From positions 483,109-547,108 of the forward strand of contig BDSL01000074.1 of the NCBI GenBank assembly GCA_003116995.1: a stretch of DNA of 64,000 bases. Reading direction: 5' to 3'. The notes below the pieces were generated by a model. That model ran no database searches. It worked only from the letters and a program-made list of their open reading frames with translations, and had not been told where the DNA came from. Source of the DNA: Yamagishiella unicocca (taxonomy: Eukaryota > Chlorophyta > Chlorophyceae > Chlamydomonadales > Volvocaceae). This document shows positions 1 to 9,642 of the stretch, one piece after another. Within the stretch, counting starts at the first letter, position 1. The number at the start of each line of letters is the position of its first letter. A program made the position numbers and the translations under genes.

Positions 1-286
1 ACTATTACGAGTTACTTTCGCAACTCAGAAGTCTAACGTATGTAGCACCAGATTCTCCTGTGCTAATTTAGATGCTCGATCATGACGCGTTATTGTCAAA
101 ACGCTTATTCGGGTTGTAGCTGGTGTATGTAACCACCAACCACTTCATCACGCAGCTGCTCGTGTTCTGTTCCAAGCTGTTTCCGCCCAAGCCAATGCGT
201 TACGCGTAATGTACGTCCTAAGACTTGTGCTGCGACACTCGCCCCCCCCCCGCCCTCCTCCGCGCAAACCCCTGCAACCGCATCAG
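1..286. other. No gene assigned; probable intron end of the gene at 287-714
   Basis: No supported coding region is seen. The right part is pyrimidine-rich (a run of C at about 241-251 followed by C/T-rich sequence) and ends in CATCAG, which suits a 3' splice site for the exon that follows. The upstream exons would lie left of the window. Confidence 0.4.
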
Positions 287-714
287 GCCCCTGGGGCTCG
301 TGCGACTGCGTGAAGCCCCTCCCGCAGCAGCGCCGCAACGTCAGCTGCGTGTCCAACGCCGCCGCCGCCACCTCCCCTCCGGACCTGGCTCCTCCCGCCA
401 CCTCGCCCTTCTGCCGGATCTACCCCGGCTGGAACACCACCGTGCCCGCGGCTGGCGACCCCGGCTGCTCCATCGACTCCACCACGGGCTGCCGCCTCTA
501 CCGCACAAGTAACATGGGATCGTGGTACTACTCCACCTTCAAGCCAGTGACGGACTGCTCGGCGCTGGCCAGTCCCTGGCCGCGGGGGGCCGGCAGCGGC
601 TCGGCGGCCGTGCTGGCTCTGAGTACGTGCGCTGATGGCGGACTCACAGCGCCGGCAGCGACCCAAGCGTGCTCGGTGGAGCTGCAGGCTTCGTGCGCAG
701 AGGTCACCATCTAG
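287..714 (+). CDS. Last exon of a secreted thrombospondin-1-like, Cys-rich protein (partial)
   Basis: An open frame runs from a likely acceptor (CATCAG at 281-286, after a pyrimidine tract) to TAG at 712-714. The first residues read PWGSCDC, followed by QQRRNVSC, which matches the W-x-x-C ... R ... C pattern of thrombospondin type-1 repeats. Further Cys residues follow at regular spacing (FCRIYPGWNTT, GCSID, GCRLY, DCSAL, STCADG, ACSVE, SCAEV), suggesting a disulphide-bonded extracellular domain. No membrane segment follows, so this piece is probably the C-terminus of a secreted or wall protein. The internal GTG at 310 or an ATG further in is not the true start; the signal peptide and earlier exons must lie off the left edge. 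A TGTAA at 1385-1389 is a possible poly(A) signal, but it is distant. The family call rests on motif spacing only. Confidence 0.55.
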
Positions 715-2709
715 CCATCGTAGACCCTCTCCTAAGCCTCCCAGCCCCAAGCCACCCTCCCCATAGCCCCCGAACCCGCCGCCACGGCCACCGTCGCCCA
801 AGCCTCCAAGCCCGCGGCCACCATCGCGAAGGGCACCGGCCGTGGCAAAGGGCTTACAAGCAACCGGGCTAGCTCTCTGGCCCACATGGGTTAGAATGCC
901 TCCAGCAATGCCTACTTCCTGCTATTTGTCTTGCTGTGTGCTAGCCGTGTGCTCGCTGTACAGCTTTGTGCGGCTCGTGTTGTTGCCCAATCGAGTGCGC
1001 TTCCAATTACGGTAATTGCGATCATCGTTCAGCTTAGGAGGGAGCCATCTGTAGAAATGAAATAAAGCTAGCTGGTGCGGTAGGGCTGCTGCTGTGATGG
1101 TGTTTAAGACGACAGCCTCGGTGTGTATATGTGTGTCGTCGTCAAGCTCGCGCCAGGGCGGGCGTCGTCCTCCCGGCGGCTACATGCCGGCTACAGCGCG
1201 AGCTAGCCACCAGCGTTGGTCGTTGTGTAGGCGTACAAAGGTACGAATGGATACCTGCCGTGTATGATGAGGGCCTTACAACCCTGGAATCGACGCGACG
1301 ATTTGCACCCCATAGGTGTGTGCTTCTGACCCTACCTGCCTAAAACGTGCGCGTGTGAGGGCGGATTCGACAGCACCCCACATATGTAACGCCAACAAGC
1401 TGTTCGTCGGTTAGGTCGGGTTTCTACCCTTTGGTTGCAGTATGCTGAATGTCTGGCGCTTCAAAAGCAGCATTGTTGCTGGACATGTGCTGTTCGATGT
1501 GGACTCATGACCTGTTAGGTCGTCAGCACTGGCCGTACGGATGGTCGTGGAATTGGTGGAATTGTGGAAGCCGGATATTGGCCATAGTCGCGCGGCACGT
1601 AGGGGTAGGTTGGCTGGAGGGCAGAGCATGGACGCGCGCGTGTCTCGCACATGTGTCACACGGCTGGCGAAGTGATTGATGGGTGTTGCCCAACGCACGG
1701 ATGGAGCGAGCAGCTGGGTCGTACCGTGTACGACACAACTGGGTCGCAGGGTGTGCTTCCGTGCGCAAGCACGTCGGGACACGCTGGGCATCCCGGGGCC
1801 GCTCCCTGATGGGGCAACACCCGCAAGCAAGTGAGCTTCTGTGAGGTTGGTTGGTGGGTCGTTGTGGGGGCCTTACGTGCGCGGTGGATCGAACGGTCGG
1901 TGTGTTTTGCCGCGGCTACCAGGCCCGCTTGGTTCGGGGTTACTGCTGCTTCGGGGGTGCCCGGCGGCATCCGGGGCGTACGGCAGGGCCTTATGAGTCG
2001 TACATTCATTCCCTCACGTGACACGGCGGCGGCAAATCGCGCATCTGGCATCGGCGCTCCGCTTGCGGCTAGTGTTGGCCGGTGGGAGCTGTGTGCGTGC
2101 GGACATGCTGGAGCATGAGCTGCCGCGAAAGCAGCGCTGTGCCCCTATTCATTCCCGCGCTGCTTCTTTATTTATCCTTGCGCCCCTCATACTTATCTAG
2201 GGTTTTCATGGTGGGTTCCTCGATCACTTCCACTGGCATGCTCTCAGAGTATCGGGAATCGATTTTCCTTCGAAGGGAAGTCGCATTTATACGTACGGCA
2301 TTACCTTATTCAGTCGTTGAAGGCCCTTGAAAGAGTTGTGAGGAAGCAATTAGGTTGTGACGGTTGAAATCGGTGTGTGCTGTCAAAGCTGTGCCTAGCC
2401 TTGCCCTGCCTAGCCTAGCCTTGCAGCTCAAGCTGGTGTTGTCGTCCACTGTCGTATGGTGCAACGATGCATGGGTCGGGTCAAATCCTATTAGGGCGAT
2501 GCTTTGGACCAGGTAGGGTGGCCACGTGCGCACGGGGAGGCTTTTTTTGTTGGCTTACCGCTAAGCCGCGGAAGTAACTCTTTGAGGAAAGTCCGGGAGG
2601 TGCAGAGCAGCGCACCGCCCAGGTACGACGGGAGGCGGAGGAGGCAAGTTTTCCTGGGCACCGAAGCCGAGCGTCTTCAGCGAAGGGCCTACGACCCACG
2701 ATCGGCGCA
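715..2709. other. 3' UTR of the preceding gene, then unassigned DNA
   Basis: The first several hundred bases are probably 3' UTR. Beyond that several open frames under 140 codons overlap on both strands, but none shows a recognisable domain, good start context or splice structure. A short CCTTGC/CCTAGC iteration lies near 2395-2430. I see no RNA gene or mobile element here. Confidence 0.3.
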
Positions 2710-2768
2710 GTTGTTGTAACGGTTACAGTGGGTTCCAGACCAAGAGGTAGAACCATCGGGCACATCGC
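2710..2768 (-). mobile_element. LINE-1 family 3'-end fragment
   Basis: On the minus strand this is the conserved terminal block seen throughout the window: GCCCGATGGTTCTACCTC, then GGAACCCACTGTAACC and finally TTACAAC. Only about 60 bp is present, as expected of an extremely 5'-truncated retro-insertion. The same end closes the longer LINE-1 copies at 9643, 19438 and 27919. The TGTAA inside it matches the algal poly(A) signal. Confidence 0.7.
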
Positions 2769-4085
2769 AATGTGTTGACTTTAAAGGATGCCTACTTTAC
2801 CATGATGCCTTTTGCCCAGCTTTCGCCACACCCCTCGCCTCGCTGTTGGCAGCGGGTAGGTGGTTAAAGTGGGGTTCTAATCCCAATCCTTTGAAATGAG
2901 TTGGTTCCACAACCCCTTCCGAAATCTAATCCCCCGCGGGTTTGAGCCCTAATCCCCTGATCCCAAAACAAGTTCTTATTCCCAACGCGGCAATTACTCG
3001 CCTGGTTTTATTCTTTCGAGGTGGCGGTTTGAATCTCCAACCATCCGCAGTCCCGACGGGTTTACAGCGATTCCCAGCCCGTGCGGGATTGCAGTAATCC
3101 ACAGCCTTTCCCTCACGTCTCAGCCGCTGAGGAGCTGTGATATGGCGGCTTTGCTGTCGTGCCCTAAGAGTCGGATTCCGATTCCCTAGGACCGCGCCTT
3201 GCTTGTAGACAAAACCTTCTCAGGCTGGAAGCCACCAAGCCCCTGCAAGCACAACCCTGCCGTGTGGATGAGACCTCGAGGATGGGATATGGAGTTATGG
3301 ACAGTGCAAGCTGGGCCCTTGCGCAGTCCTGTAGTTTACAGTTGGCGGTCGTTGGCAGTTACTAAGCCGAAAACAAGGACTTCGCACTTCGTGGCGTTAG
3401 TGGCCATCTCCGTAGGTCTGCAGAAGTCATCAAGCAGATCAAGGAGGCAGCGTGCTCGGTCGCAGCCGGTGGCCACTAGGGACCAGCGGTGCACTGGGAT
3501 CATATTGCAAGGCAACGAACGAAATGCTGCTGTAGAGGTCGCTATGCTATGCCATAGGGCATAATACTATTAGAATCATTTTAAGTGGGCAAAGAGAGGA
3601 GGGATGTCAGGCATTCAGGCTGCATAACGAACGAGGGATGATGTGTTCGGGTGGGTCTGTACAGGTGTGTACACCAGCACTGCGTGTTGCATAACCTTCA
3701 TTGTAGGCTGCTGTGCAGCGGTATGAGATGGGATGGTGCAGAATGGTGACAAGTGAGGAGGCCGGTGTGTCCTGGTTTGCTTGTTAAGGCTAGGCGAGGC
3801 AGCCACTATGGGTACCGAGCAAGGGTTGGGGAGTTGGCCCTCGACGCCTTCTGATGCGGGTTGTTCAGGGCCGCCTAGTGTGTGTTGGCCCGGCGCTCAG
3901 TTGCGAGGAGTCAGATAAGGCCTCGGCTGGCCGATGCTCCAGCGGCGGGAGCTCCTGTTTGCTCCTTATTTCGGGCTGGGTGCTGGCTGGGAGGAATCGT
4001 ATTGGGTCCCAGGTGGGAGGCTTCTGCTCGACTTGTTGAGACGCTCTGCTGGTTGTTCTGATCGAGGGGCTGCTTGGGCTGCAGT
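2769..4085. other. No gene recognised
   Basis: Part of this stretch (about 2875-3070) carries scattered AATCCC-type words but no regular period. Open frames are short and without domains. The 121-codon frame at 3199-3564 shows no family features. Confidence 0.3.
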
Positions 4086-4424
4086 TGGTAGTAGTAACGA
4101 TTACAGTGAGTTCCAGACCAGAAGGTAGAACCATCGGGCACATCGCCGGACACTGAGGGAGACGAAAGAGAAAGAAACCGACGTGCACCGGAACAAAGGC
4201 AAACCAGCACAACACCAGCCGACAGTCCGGAGGCAAAACAGCAGCAGCCAGCACCCCAGGGGGAATTTGCGCTAGAGGCTCCCCCATCAGGAACCGACCA
4301 CCAACCAACCTAGCAGACCAGCAACCAACGAACCAGTGGAGCGCCGCAACGATGCAAGCAGCGGAACCGCCCGCCTCTCATCCCCAAAAGCACGAACCCC
4401 AAGCAGGGCACAACCCGCGGACCC
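4086..4424 (-). mobile_element. LINE-1-type 3' UTR fragment carrying the empty target site
   Basis: Minus-strand LINE-1 3' UTR from the terminal TGTAAYCG block (about 4090-4145) upward. It aligns with the 3' UTR of the LINE-1 copy at 9643-9970. Its right border reads on into the sequence that, in units 2-4, is interrupted by LINE-1, so this is the pre-insertion version of that site (see findings). Its translated 147-codon frame is UTR, not a gene. Confidence 0.6.
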
Positions 4425-4434
4425 GCAGTTGGTG

Positions 4435-4607
4435 TATTGCTAACAGGGGGGGCCATTTAGGCTACTTCCCCGCTGTTTATTCTCTGGCCGCCCCTTGGTT
4501 GGGGTTTCTGGTGGTTTTGGTTTACTCTTCTTCCTGCGTCTCTTTCGGTGTCAGGCGATGCGCCCGATGGCTCTACCTGACGGTCTGGGGCCCACAACAG
4601 TTACTAC
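4435..4607 (+). mobile_element. Plus-strand LINE 3' end (unit 1)
   Basis: Plus-oriented 3' terminal block (GTGTCAGGCGATGCGCCCG, then a CTACC word and CCCACAACAG, ending TTACTAC at 4607). It abuts the alpha element. Unit 2-4 counterparts end at 11572, 21362 and 29600 and keep about 160 bp more before alpha. Confidence 0.6.
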
Positions 4608-4610
4608 AAG

Positions 4611-6640
4611 CGGGGCACCGGGTGAAGCGACCCTAATGAGCCCCAACACCAGGCATATGCACGGCTGCCGCCGACCGCCGCATGTGTAGGGCCAAGCGGT
4701 GCTTCCGTTGGCAGCCGGTTGCTCCGCTTGGGGGCCGCCGCCAGGTGTCGTACTCGACCTGAAGGCCCATCCATGCCCACTTGTCCCCACCTTCAGACTT
4801 GCCGACAGCTGTGAGGCGAGGTGCAGCACCTGCGCGCTGCGGGGGTACACACACACCACGGTACATCAACAGATCGCGCAGGAGACCCCTGGCCCCCGGT
4901 AGTGGACGAGGCCGGTGTGCAGGGCAGGGCATGCGCGGCATATTTAAATAACACGCTTGACAATGCGCTAGCAAAATGCAAGTGTTGCGTGCACGAATTA
5001 CTGAAAGGGTAAATACGCCGACCAAAATGGAATACGCCCAGCGACACGCCATACGCCGGTCCGATCGGCATGTCGGTGTCCTCATCCTTCTCCTTCTGAG
5101 GCACGGTCTCCATGGCAGAAAGGTCCGGGTGTACTTGCTGCCGATGGTGCTCAACGCAGGCTACATTATTGCAGGTCAACTTGCCGCAGACGGGTCCACA
5201 ACAAACGCGGCGAATTTGTTTTGTCTTGCACTTTGTAATGTGAACGTAAAGTCCGCGCTTGCTTTCGGCGTTTTGGATTCCATCGGACGACAGAAACACG
5301 GTTTATGAAATGGTCCTAACCAACACCAAACAGCATGGATTGCTGAAAAGTAATAATGATATGATTATATTCTTTAGGGCTCGCCTGTTTTCGCGCAGGA
5401 GCATACGTCCCGAACATGTACGGTTGAATGGAATTTGACTTTCAACGGCGACAGCCGACTGTCTTCACACAGCGGATACGTAAGGCACCATTCACATATG
5501 ATGAACCGTGCATTGCGCATCGTGTTTCACTATGTGTTGGATCATGCTTTTAAATGCTGGGCCACCGCTCATCCCGCAAATTGAGGCGTTTCGTTTTGAA
5601 GAAGTGAAGGTTAGGGGACGGGTCGTGGGGATCGCGGAGCTGCCGCCCCGCTCCCCCACGATCCTCCCCTCTTTTGTTGCGGCGTCAATAGGGGAATGAT
5701 CGGGGAAAGGTATATTACAAAAAACCAAAAGTCTGAAATGTTCCTGACGCGATCTGTGCGCGAAATGAATAGTGCGACGGGAGTATGCCCTAAGAGCGCA
5801 AAGTTAGCGCTGAATAAAGTACTAAAAAAACAACAATGTTTATGCGAAAGGCATGCACATACCATGGGAGTGGCCAGTTCACATGGTAGCACGCAACTTT
5901 GGCAGAGAGAGGTGCATGGACACAAGAAGCAGCCCAGAAATGGCATGCTGAAGACTCCCAGAACCACCCCCACTGAGGTTTCGAGTGTCACCCCGTGAAG
6001 TAGATGCGCCAGCAGCAGTACCATGTGCCCCCACTGGGGCCATGATCGCTGCCGTCGCCACCACCATCATCAGCAGCATCCCGTTTAGCATACTTACGCT
6101 TTGGGTTGCAACCCCAGGGCCCCCCTTTTTTTCCCGGCGGCAGTTCAATACGAATCAACCACAGTGGTTGCCTGGTGGCGTGTAAGGCGCTGGATGACAG
6201 CATCTGAAAGGTCGGGTTTAAGGTTTTTTTAGCAAGGTCTTCTGGATGTCAGAAGCTGTATTTAGGGTTTCTAGCGGCATGGCCAACGTAACTGACTCAG
6301 GTACCAAGCTGGTTTGGTTTCGGCATGGGTCGGTCGACCGAAGCCAACCCCTTGGGTCGGCACTGGCAGGCGGGGCTTTCATAGGGGCTTTGTGTGTGAG
6401 AGATGGGTATCTTAACGCCTATGGACAAGGACACCAGACTCCTGCGCCGACCCTATGGCATACGTTGACCCCATAACCGAGGGGGCGGGACTCAGCGGGA
6501 CCAGTACAACTCTTTTCACCGCCGGTGAATACCGGCCCCGCGTCTGCGGCAGGAGTGCCGCGGCCCTCCTCGTGCTTATGCCTGGTGGCTGCGGCTCATT
6601 AGGGTCGCTTCATCTAGTACCTGGGGCGAGGCCGGGGCAC
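4611..6640 (-). mobile_element. Alpha element, copy 1 (inverted-repeat-flanked, non-autonomous)
   Basis: Bounded by imperfect inverted repeats of about 75 bp. The left arm (4611-4690) carries ACCCTAATGAGCCCCAACAC; the right arm (about 6530-6640) carries its complement around GGCTCATTAGGGTCGC. This looks like a DNA transposon or derived MITE-like element. No transposase catalytic core is visible; the only suggestive coding piece is the Cys/His-rich minus-strand exon at 5040-5299. Copies 1 and 2 lack an approximately 340-bp segment present in copies 3 and 4 but hold an approximately 745-bp segment absent there. Superfamily is not assigned and target duplications were not resolved. Confidence 0.5.
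5040..5299 (-). pseudogene. Cys/His-rich exon-like remnant in alpha copy 1
   Basis: A minus-strand open frame beginning near 5299 encodes a Lys/Cys-rich stretch: KCKTKQIRRVCCG, then VCGKLTCNNVACVEHH, then an acidic tail. The arrangement C-x(n)-C-x2-C-G-x2-x-C-x4-C-x3-H-H resembles the zinc-binding tails found at the C-termini of some DDE transposases, for example piggyBac-type. There is no ATG at the start and a stop lies just upstream, so it would be an internal or last exon or a relic. The same peptide recurs in all four alpha copies, with substitutions in copies 3-4 including loss of one Cys (VAY for VAC). Function is not established. Confidence 0.35.
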
Positions 6641-6827
6641 TGGGCGCACCAACGGATGCGAGGACCCCAACGAGCAGCAGCACCAGGAACACGCACAGTT
6701 GGGGCTGGGGCAGACAGACCGCGGAAGGTGTCGAGCCAAACGGCGCTCATGCTGCAGAACGCGATGACACCCACACCCTCCCCATCGGCAGCGTGTTGCT
6801 CTGCTCGCGCTGCCGGCAGACGTCGCG

Positions 6828-7058
6828 AGAGAGAGAGACCGCGTTACAGTGGTAAATTTGTTGGGTTGGGGTCCGGGGCTCTCACCCGGTTGGCAGGGCC
6901 ATACACGCCCCTGTTACGGAAATCGCAGGTCCCCGTGCCAGTACTTCCGTTTACCCCCCCGGAAATGGGTGGCGGTTTGGGTGGGGGGGCCAGGACTTGA
7001 ACTCTGGATCTCCTGCCGATTAAGGCTGGGCTTTAGCAGCTAAGCTACCCACCCCAAA
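6828..7058 (-). mobile_element. tRNA-headed SINE, copy A
   Basis: Read on the minus strand: a tRNA-like head (about 7052-6975) with an A box-like TAGCTTAGCTGC and a B box-like AGTTCAAGTCC, both pol III promoter elements; a roughly 130-bp body; and a 3' tail CCACTGTAACGCGGTC followed by (TC)n at 6828-6843. The tail is the same as that of LINE-2, as expected if LINE-2 supplies the retrotransposition machinery. The head's anticodon arm is too degenerate to assign an amino acid. Confidence 0.65.
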
Positions 7059-7262
7059 ATTGTTGGGTTGGGGTCCGGGGCTCTCACCCGGTTGGCAGGG
7101 CCATACACGCCCCTGTTACGGAAATCGCAGGTCCCCGTGCCAGTACTTCCGTTTACCCCCCCGGAAATGGGTGGCGGTTTGGGTGGGGGGGCCAGGACTT
7201 GAACTCTGGATCTCCTGCCGATTAAGGCCGGGCTTTAGCAGCTAAGCTACCCACCCCAAAAA
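7059..7262 (-). mobile_element. tRNA-headed SINE, copy B
   Basis: Near-identical repeat of copy A lacking its own (TC)n tail; it runs head-to-tail into copy A through a short A-rich joint. This suggests a dimer formed by insertion or template jumping rather than two independent complete insertions. Confidence 0.65.
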
Positions 7263-7277
7263 AAGCTAAGCTCGCAC

Positions 7278-7515
7278 CCGAGAGAGAGAGAGAGAGAGAC
7301 CGCGTTACAGTGGAAATTGTTGGGTGGGGGTCCGGGGCTCTCACCCGGTTGGCAGGGCCATACACGCCCCTGTTACGGAAGTCGCAGGTCCCCGTGCCAG
7401 TACTTCCGTTTACCCCCCCGGAAATGGGTGGCGGTTTGGGTGGGGGGGCCAGGACTTGAACTCTGGATCTCCTGCCGATTAAGGCCGGGCTTTAGCAGCT
7501 AAGCTACCCACCCCG
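7278..7515 (-). mobile_element. tRNA-headed SINE, copy C
   Basis: Complete SINE with head near 7510-7435, body, and tail CCACTGTAACGCGGTC plus a long (TC)n at about 7280-7298. It lies between pieces of the sequence that is continuous in unit 4 (31570-31600), so it is a later insertion at the hotspot described in the findings. Confidence 0.65.
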
Positions 7516-7620
7516 AGGTGAAGACCAAGCTAGGCCCAGTGAGTGGTGCAACTCCACCACTACGTTGAGCATGCAACAGCTGCAGTGGTATACCACGCGG
7601 TCTCTCTCTCTCACATGAAA

Positions 7621-7693
7621 GGTCCTATGGCTTAATGGATAAAGCACCGGTCTACGAAGCCGGGGATTCCAAGTTCGATCCTTGGTAGGATCG
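7621..7693 (+). tRNA. tRNA-Arg (ACG), unit 1
   Basis: Full cloverleaf: acceptor GGTCCTA/TAGGATC (one G-U), D stem GCTT/AAGC, anticodon stem CCGGT/GCCGG with loop CTACGAA (anticodon ACG), 5-nt variable loop, T stem CCAAG/CTTGG with TTCGATC, discriminator G. A and B boxes are intact. There is no intron and no T-run terminator in the next 80 nt. Because it is embedded in amplified repeat DNA it may be a transposed gene or SINE-like head rather than a normal tRNA gene, but the sequence itself is intact. Confidence 0.85.
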
Positions 7694-7862
7694 TGCATTG
7701 CAGCTCGTAATCAGTATGGGATGCAATGTGGTGCAGACTAATATGTGTCAATTCACCTTATGCTCTAAGGGCCTCGTGCCGGGAGGCCCGACCGTCCCGT
7801 GGTGTACAATACCATATTAACATATTGCTAAACCCACAAAATGTCGATCCCCATAGTGGCGT

Positions 7863-8600
7863 ACTCCCACCCGCTACCCCGGCCTCGCCCGTGGTACCAA
7901 GCCTAATGAGCCCCAGCACCGGGCATAACCACGGCTGGAGCAAAACGCAGCAAAAGCAGGGCCAGGCACCGATCCTGCAGCAGACATAGGGCCGCTCTCA
8001 CTGGCGGTAGCAGGTTGTACAGGGTTATACTGGTCGGGTGTCCGATATTGGCCTTCAAGCATGCCCCGTATGAAAGGGGTTGGTGTGTACATAGCCAAAC
8101 ATTGACCATATCACCACGGACACCGGTTCCGTGCGTAGACAGGTCGCGGTGGAATAATGTTCCACAAAACGGAAATGTATGGCCTCCTGGCACTGATCCA
8201 GGATTGGATTAGATATGCTAGCTCATAGTATCATTGTAAACTATATCCATGCTACTAAATTTGGCGCACAACCCTACCAAGGATCGAGCATGGAACCCAC
8301 AGCTTCGTATAACGGTGCCTTATCCATTAGCCATAGGATATTCGAAAAGCGTAATTGTTACAGCACCTGACAGTCTTGGAATAGCAGGACCTACTGTCCG
8401 TACCTAAGCCTTCACCTTGGGGGTACGTCTGCCGGTATCACGAGCACAAAGGAACCCGCTGCCGACGGGAGCCGAGTCGTCCCCGCGTCTGCGGCAGGAG
8501 CGGCGCTTGGCCCTACTCTTGCTGCTGTCAGCTTTAGCCGTGCATATGCCTGGTGCTGGCGCTCATGACGTCATGAGGTTCGCTTCATCCGGTGGCCAGA
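7863..8600 (+). mobile_element. Beta element, copy 1
   Basis: A region of about 0.7 kb between imperfect inverted motifs: AATGAGCCCCAGCACCGGGC on the left (about 7905-7925) and its complement GCCTGGTGCTGGCGCTCATG on the right (about 8549-8568). The motif is related to the alpha ends, so alpha and beta may be one family. No coding capacity is recognised. Confidence 0.4.
8270..8341 (-). pseudogene. Degenerate tRNA-Arg-like sequence inside beta copy 1
   Basis: The minus strand reads ATCCTATGGCTAATGGATAA ... CTCGATCCTTGGTAGGG, clearly related to the tRNA-Arg(ACG) at 7621 but with a broken anticodon arm and altered T loop. It faces the intact tRNA in inverted orientation about 0.6 kb away. Confidence 0.6.
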
Positions 8601-9185
8601 AGAGGCTCCCCCCCCTGAAAAGAAAAACCCGATATGGCGTTCGGTGGCTGGTATAGCCTCACGGAGTAGCTCACTACTTAGGCGGGCTCTGGCGGCCGCA
8701 CATTACGTACTTCAGTACGAGCTTCCAGGGTCGTTGTCGAGCTGTTGTGCTTATAGCCGCACGATCCGATCCCTCAAGCCGTCAGGTAGTAGTAGCTGCT
8801 GTTACATTTGTCAGTTGCCAGGTGTCAGGAAGGGTGGGGAGGATTGCAAAGTGGCTTGGGAATTTATTGTGGCGGTACAAACAGTTGGTGGCAGGGTCTG
8901 GTTAAGAACGTCAGGGTCTTCAGATGGCAATTTCGCGGAAGGACGCAGTAGTTATCGGCCACTAGCAAAGCGTTCCAGGGTCCATTCCAGCCTCTGGCAG
9001 AGCCAAGTTCGTGGGAAAATCCCTTGTCGGTCCAGCGGCGATGTCATACCCTAGCACCTGTGGTTTCTTTTCCGCTCCAGGACGCGAATTCGCAGCGCGG
9101 TGGTTGGATTCTTGGGCGGGTGCCCGCCGTGTCCTCCTCCGCCGGGCGGCTGGAGGTGGACGTCACCCCCAGCACCACGGGTACG
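8601..9185. repeat. Delta segment, unit 1
   Basis: Block repeated at 18396-18980, 27071-27640 and 35122-35632. It starts with a C-run and GAAAAGAAAAACCCGATATG. Its plus-strand 136-codon frame has no domain and I do not treat it as a gene. Confidence 0.5.
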
Positions 9186-9376
9186 TGCGGGAGGGGAGGG
9201 GAGGAGGGTGTTGAGGAATGGGAGGGAGGGCAGGGGAGGGGAGAGGAGGGGAAGTGGGAGGGGAGGCGGGCAGGTGGGGAGTGCTAGGGAGTGGAGGGCA
9301 GGTGGGCAATGGGAGGGGAGGGGAGAGGACGGGAAGTGGGAGGGGAGGAGGGCAGGAGGGGAGGGGTTTCGAGGAA
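9186..9376 (+). repeat. Polypurine (GGGGA-rich) tract, unit 1
   Basis: About 190 bp almost free of pyrimidines on the plus strand, made of GGGAGGGGAGG-type words. Many closely spaced G-runs could support G-quadruplex or triplex structures. Duplicated at 18981-19171; largely missing in unit 3 (27640-27660). Confidence 0.8.
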
Positions 9377-9642
9377 GGCCCGTGGATGCCAGAAAAACCC
9401 GTTTAGGACAGACTTTTTGAGATGCATGCTGGAGAACTGGGTTAGGGAGGGGAGGGGGGGTCCAGGGGAGGGACACCGTGGCCCACCTAAGGCCCCCACC
9501 AAACCTTATCGCCCAGTCGCCACCATTCGTTAGACAGCGACCGCTGCCGCCCCCTGTAGCGGCATTCCCCGGGAGCCCGGTCCCTCTCATCCCCAAAAGC
9601 ACGAACCCCAAGCAGGGCACAACCCGCAGACATGCAGTTGGT

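Noticed and set aside
7504..7698. Minus-strand ORF overlapping tRNA-Arg (also at 16996-17493 and 23215-23694)
   Set aside because: Translation of tRNA complement; a shadow.
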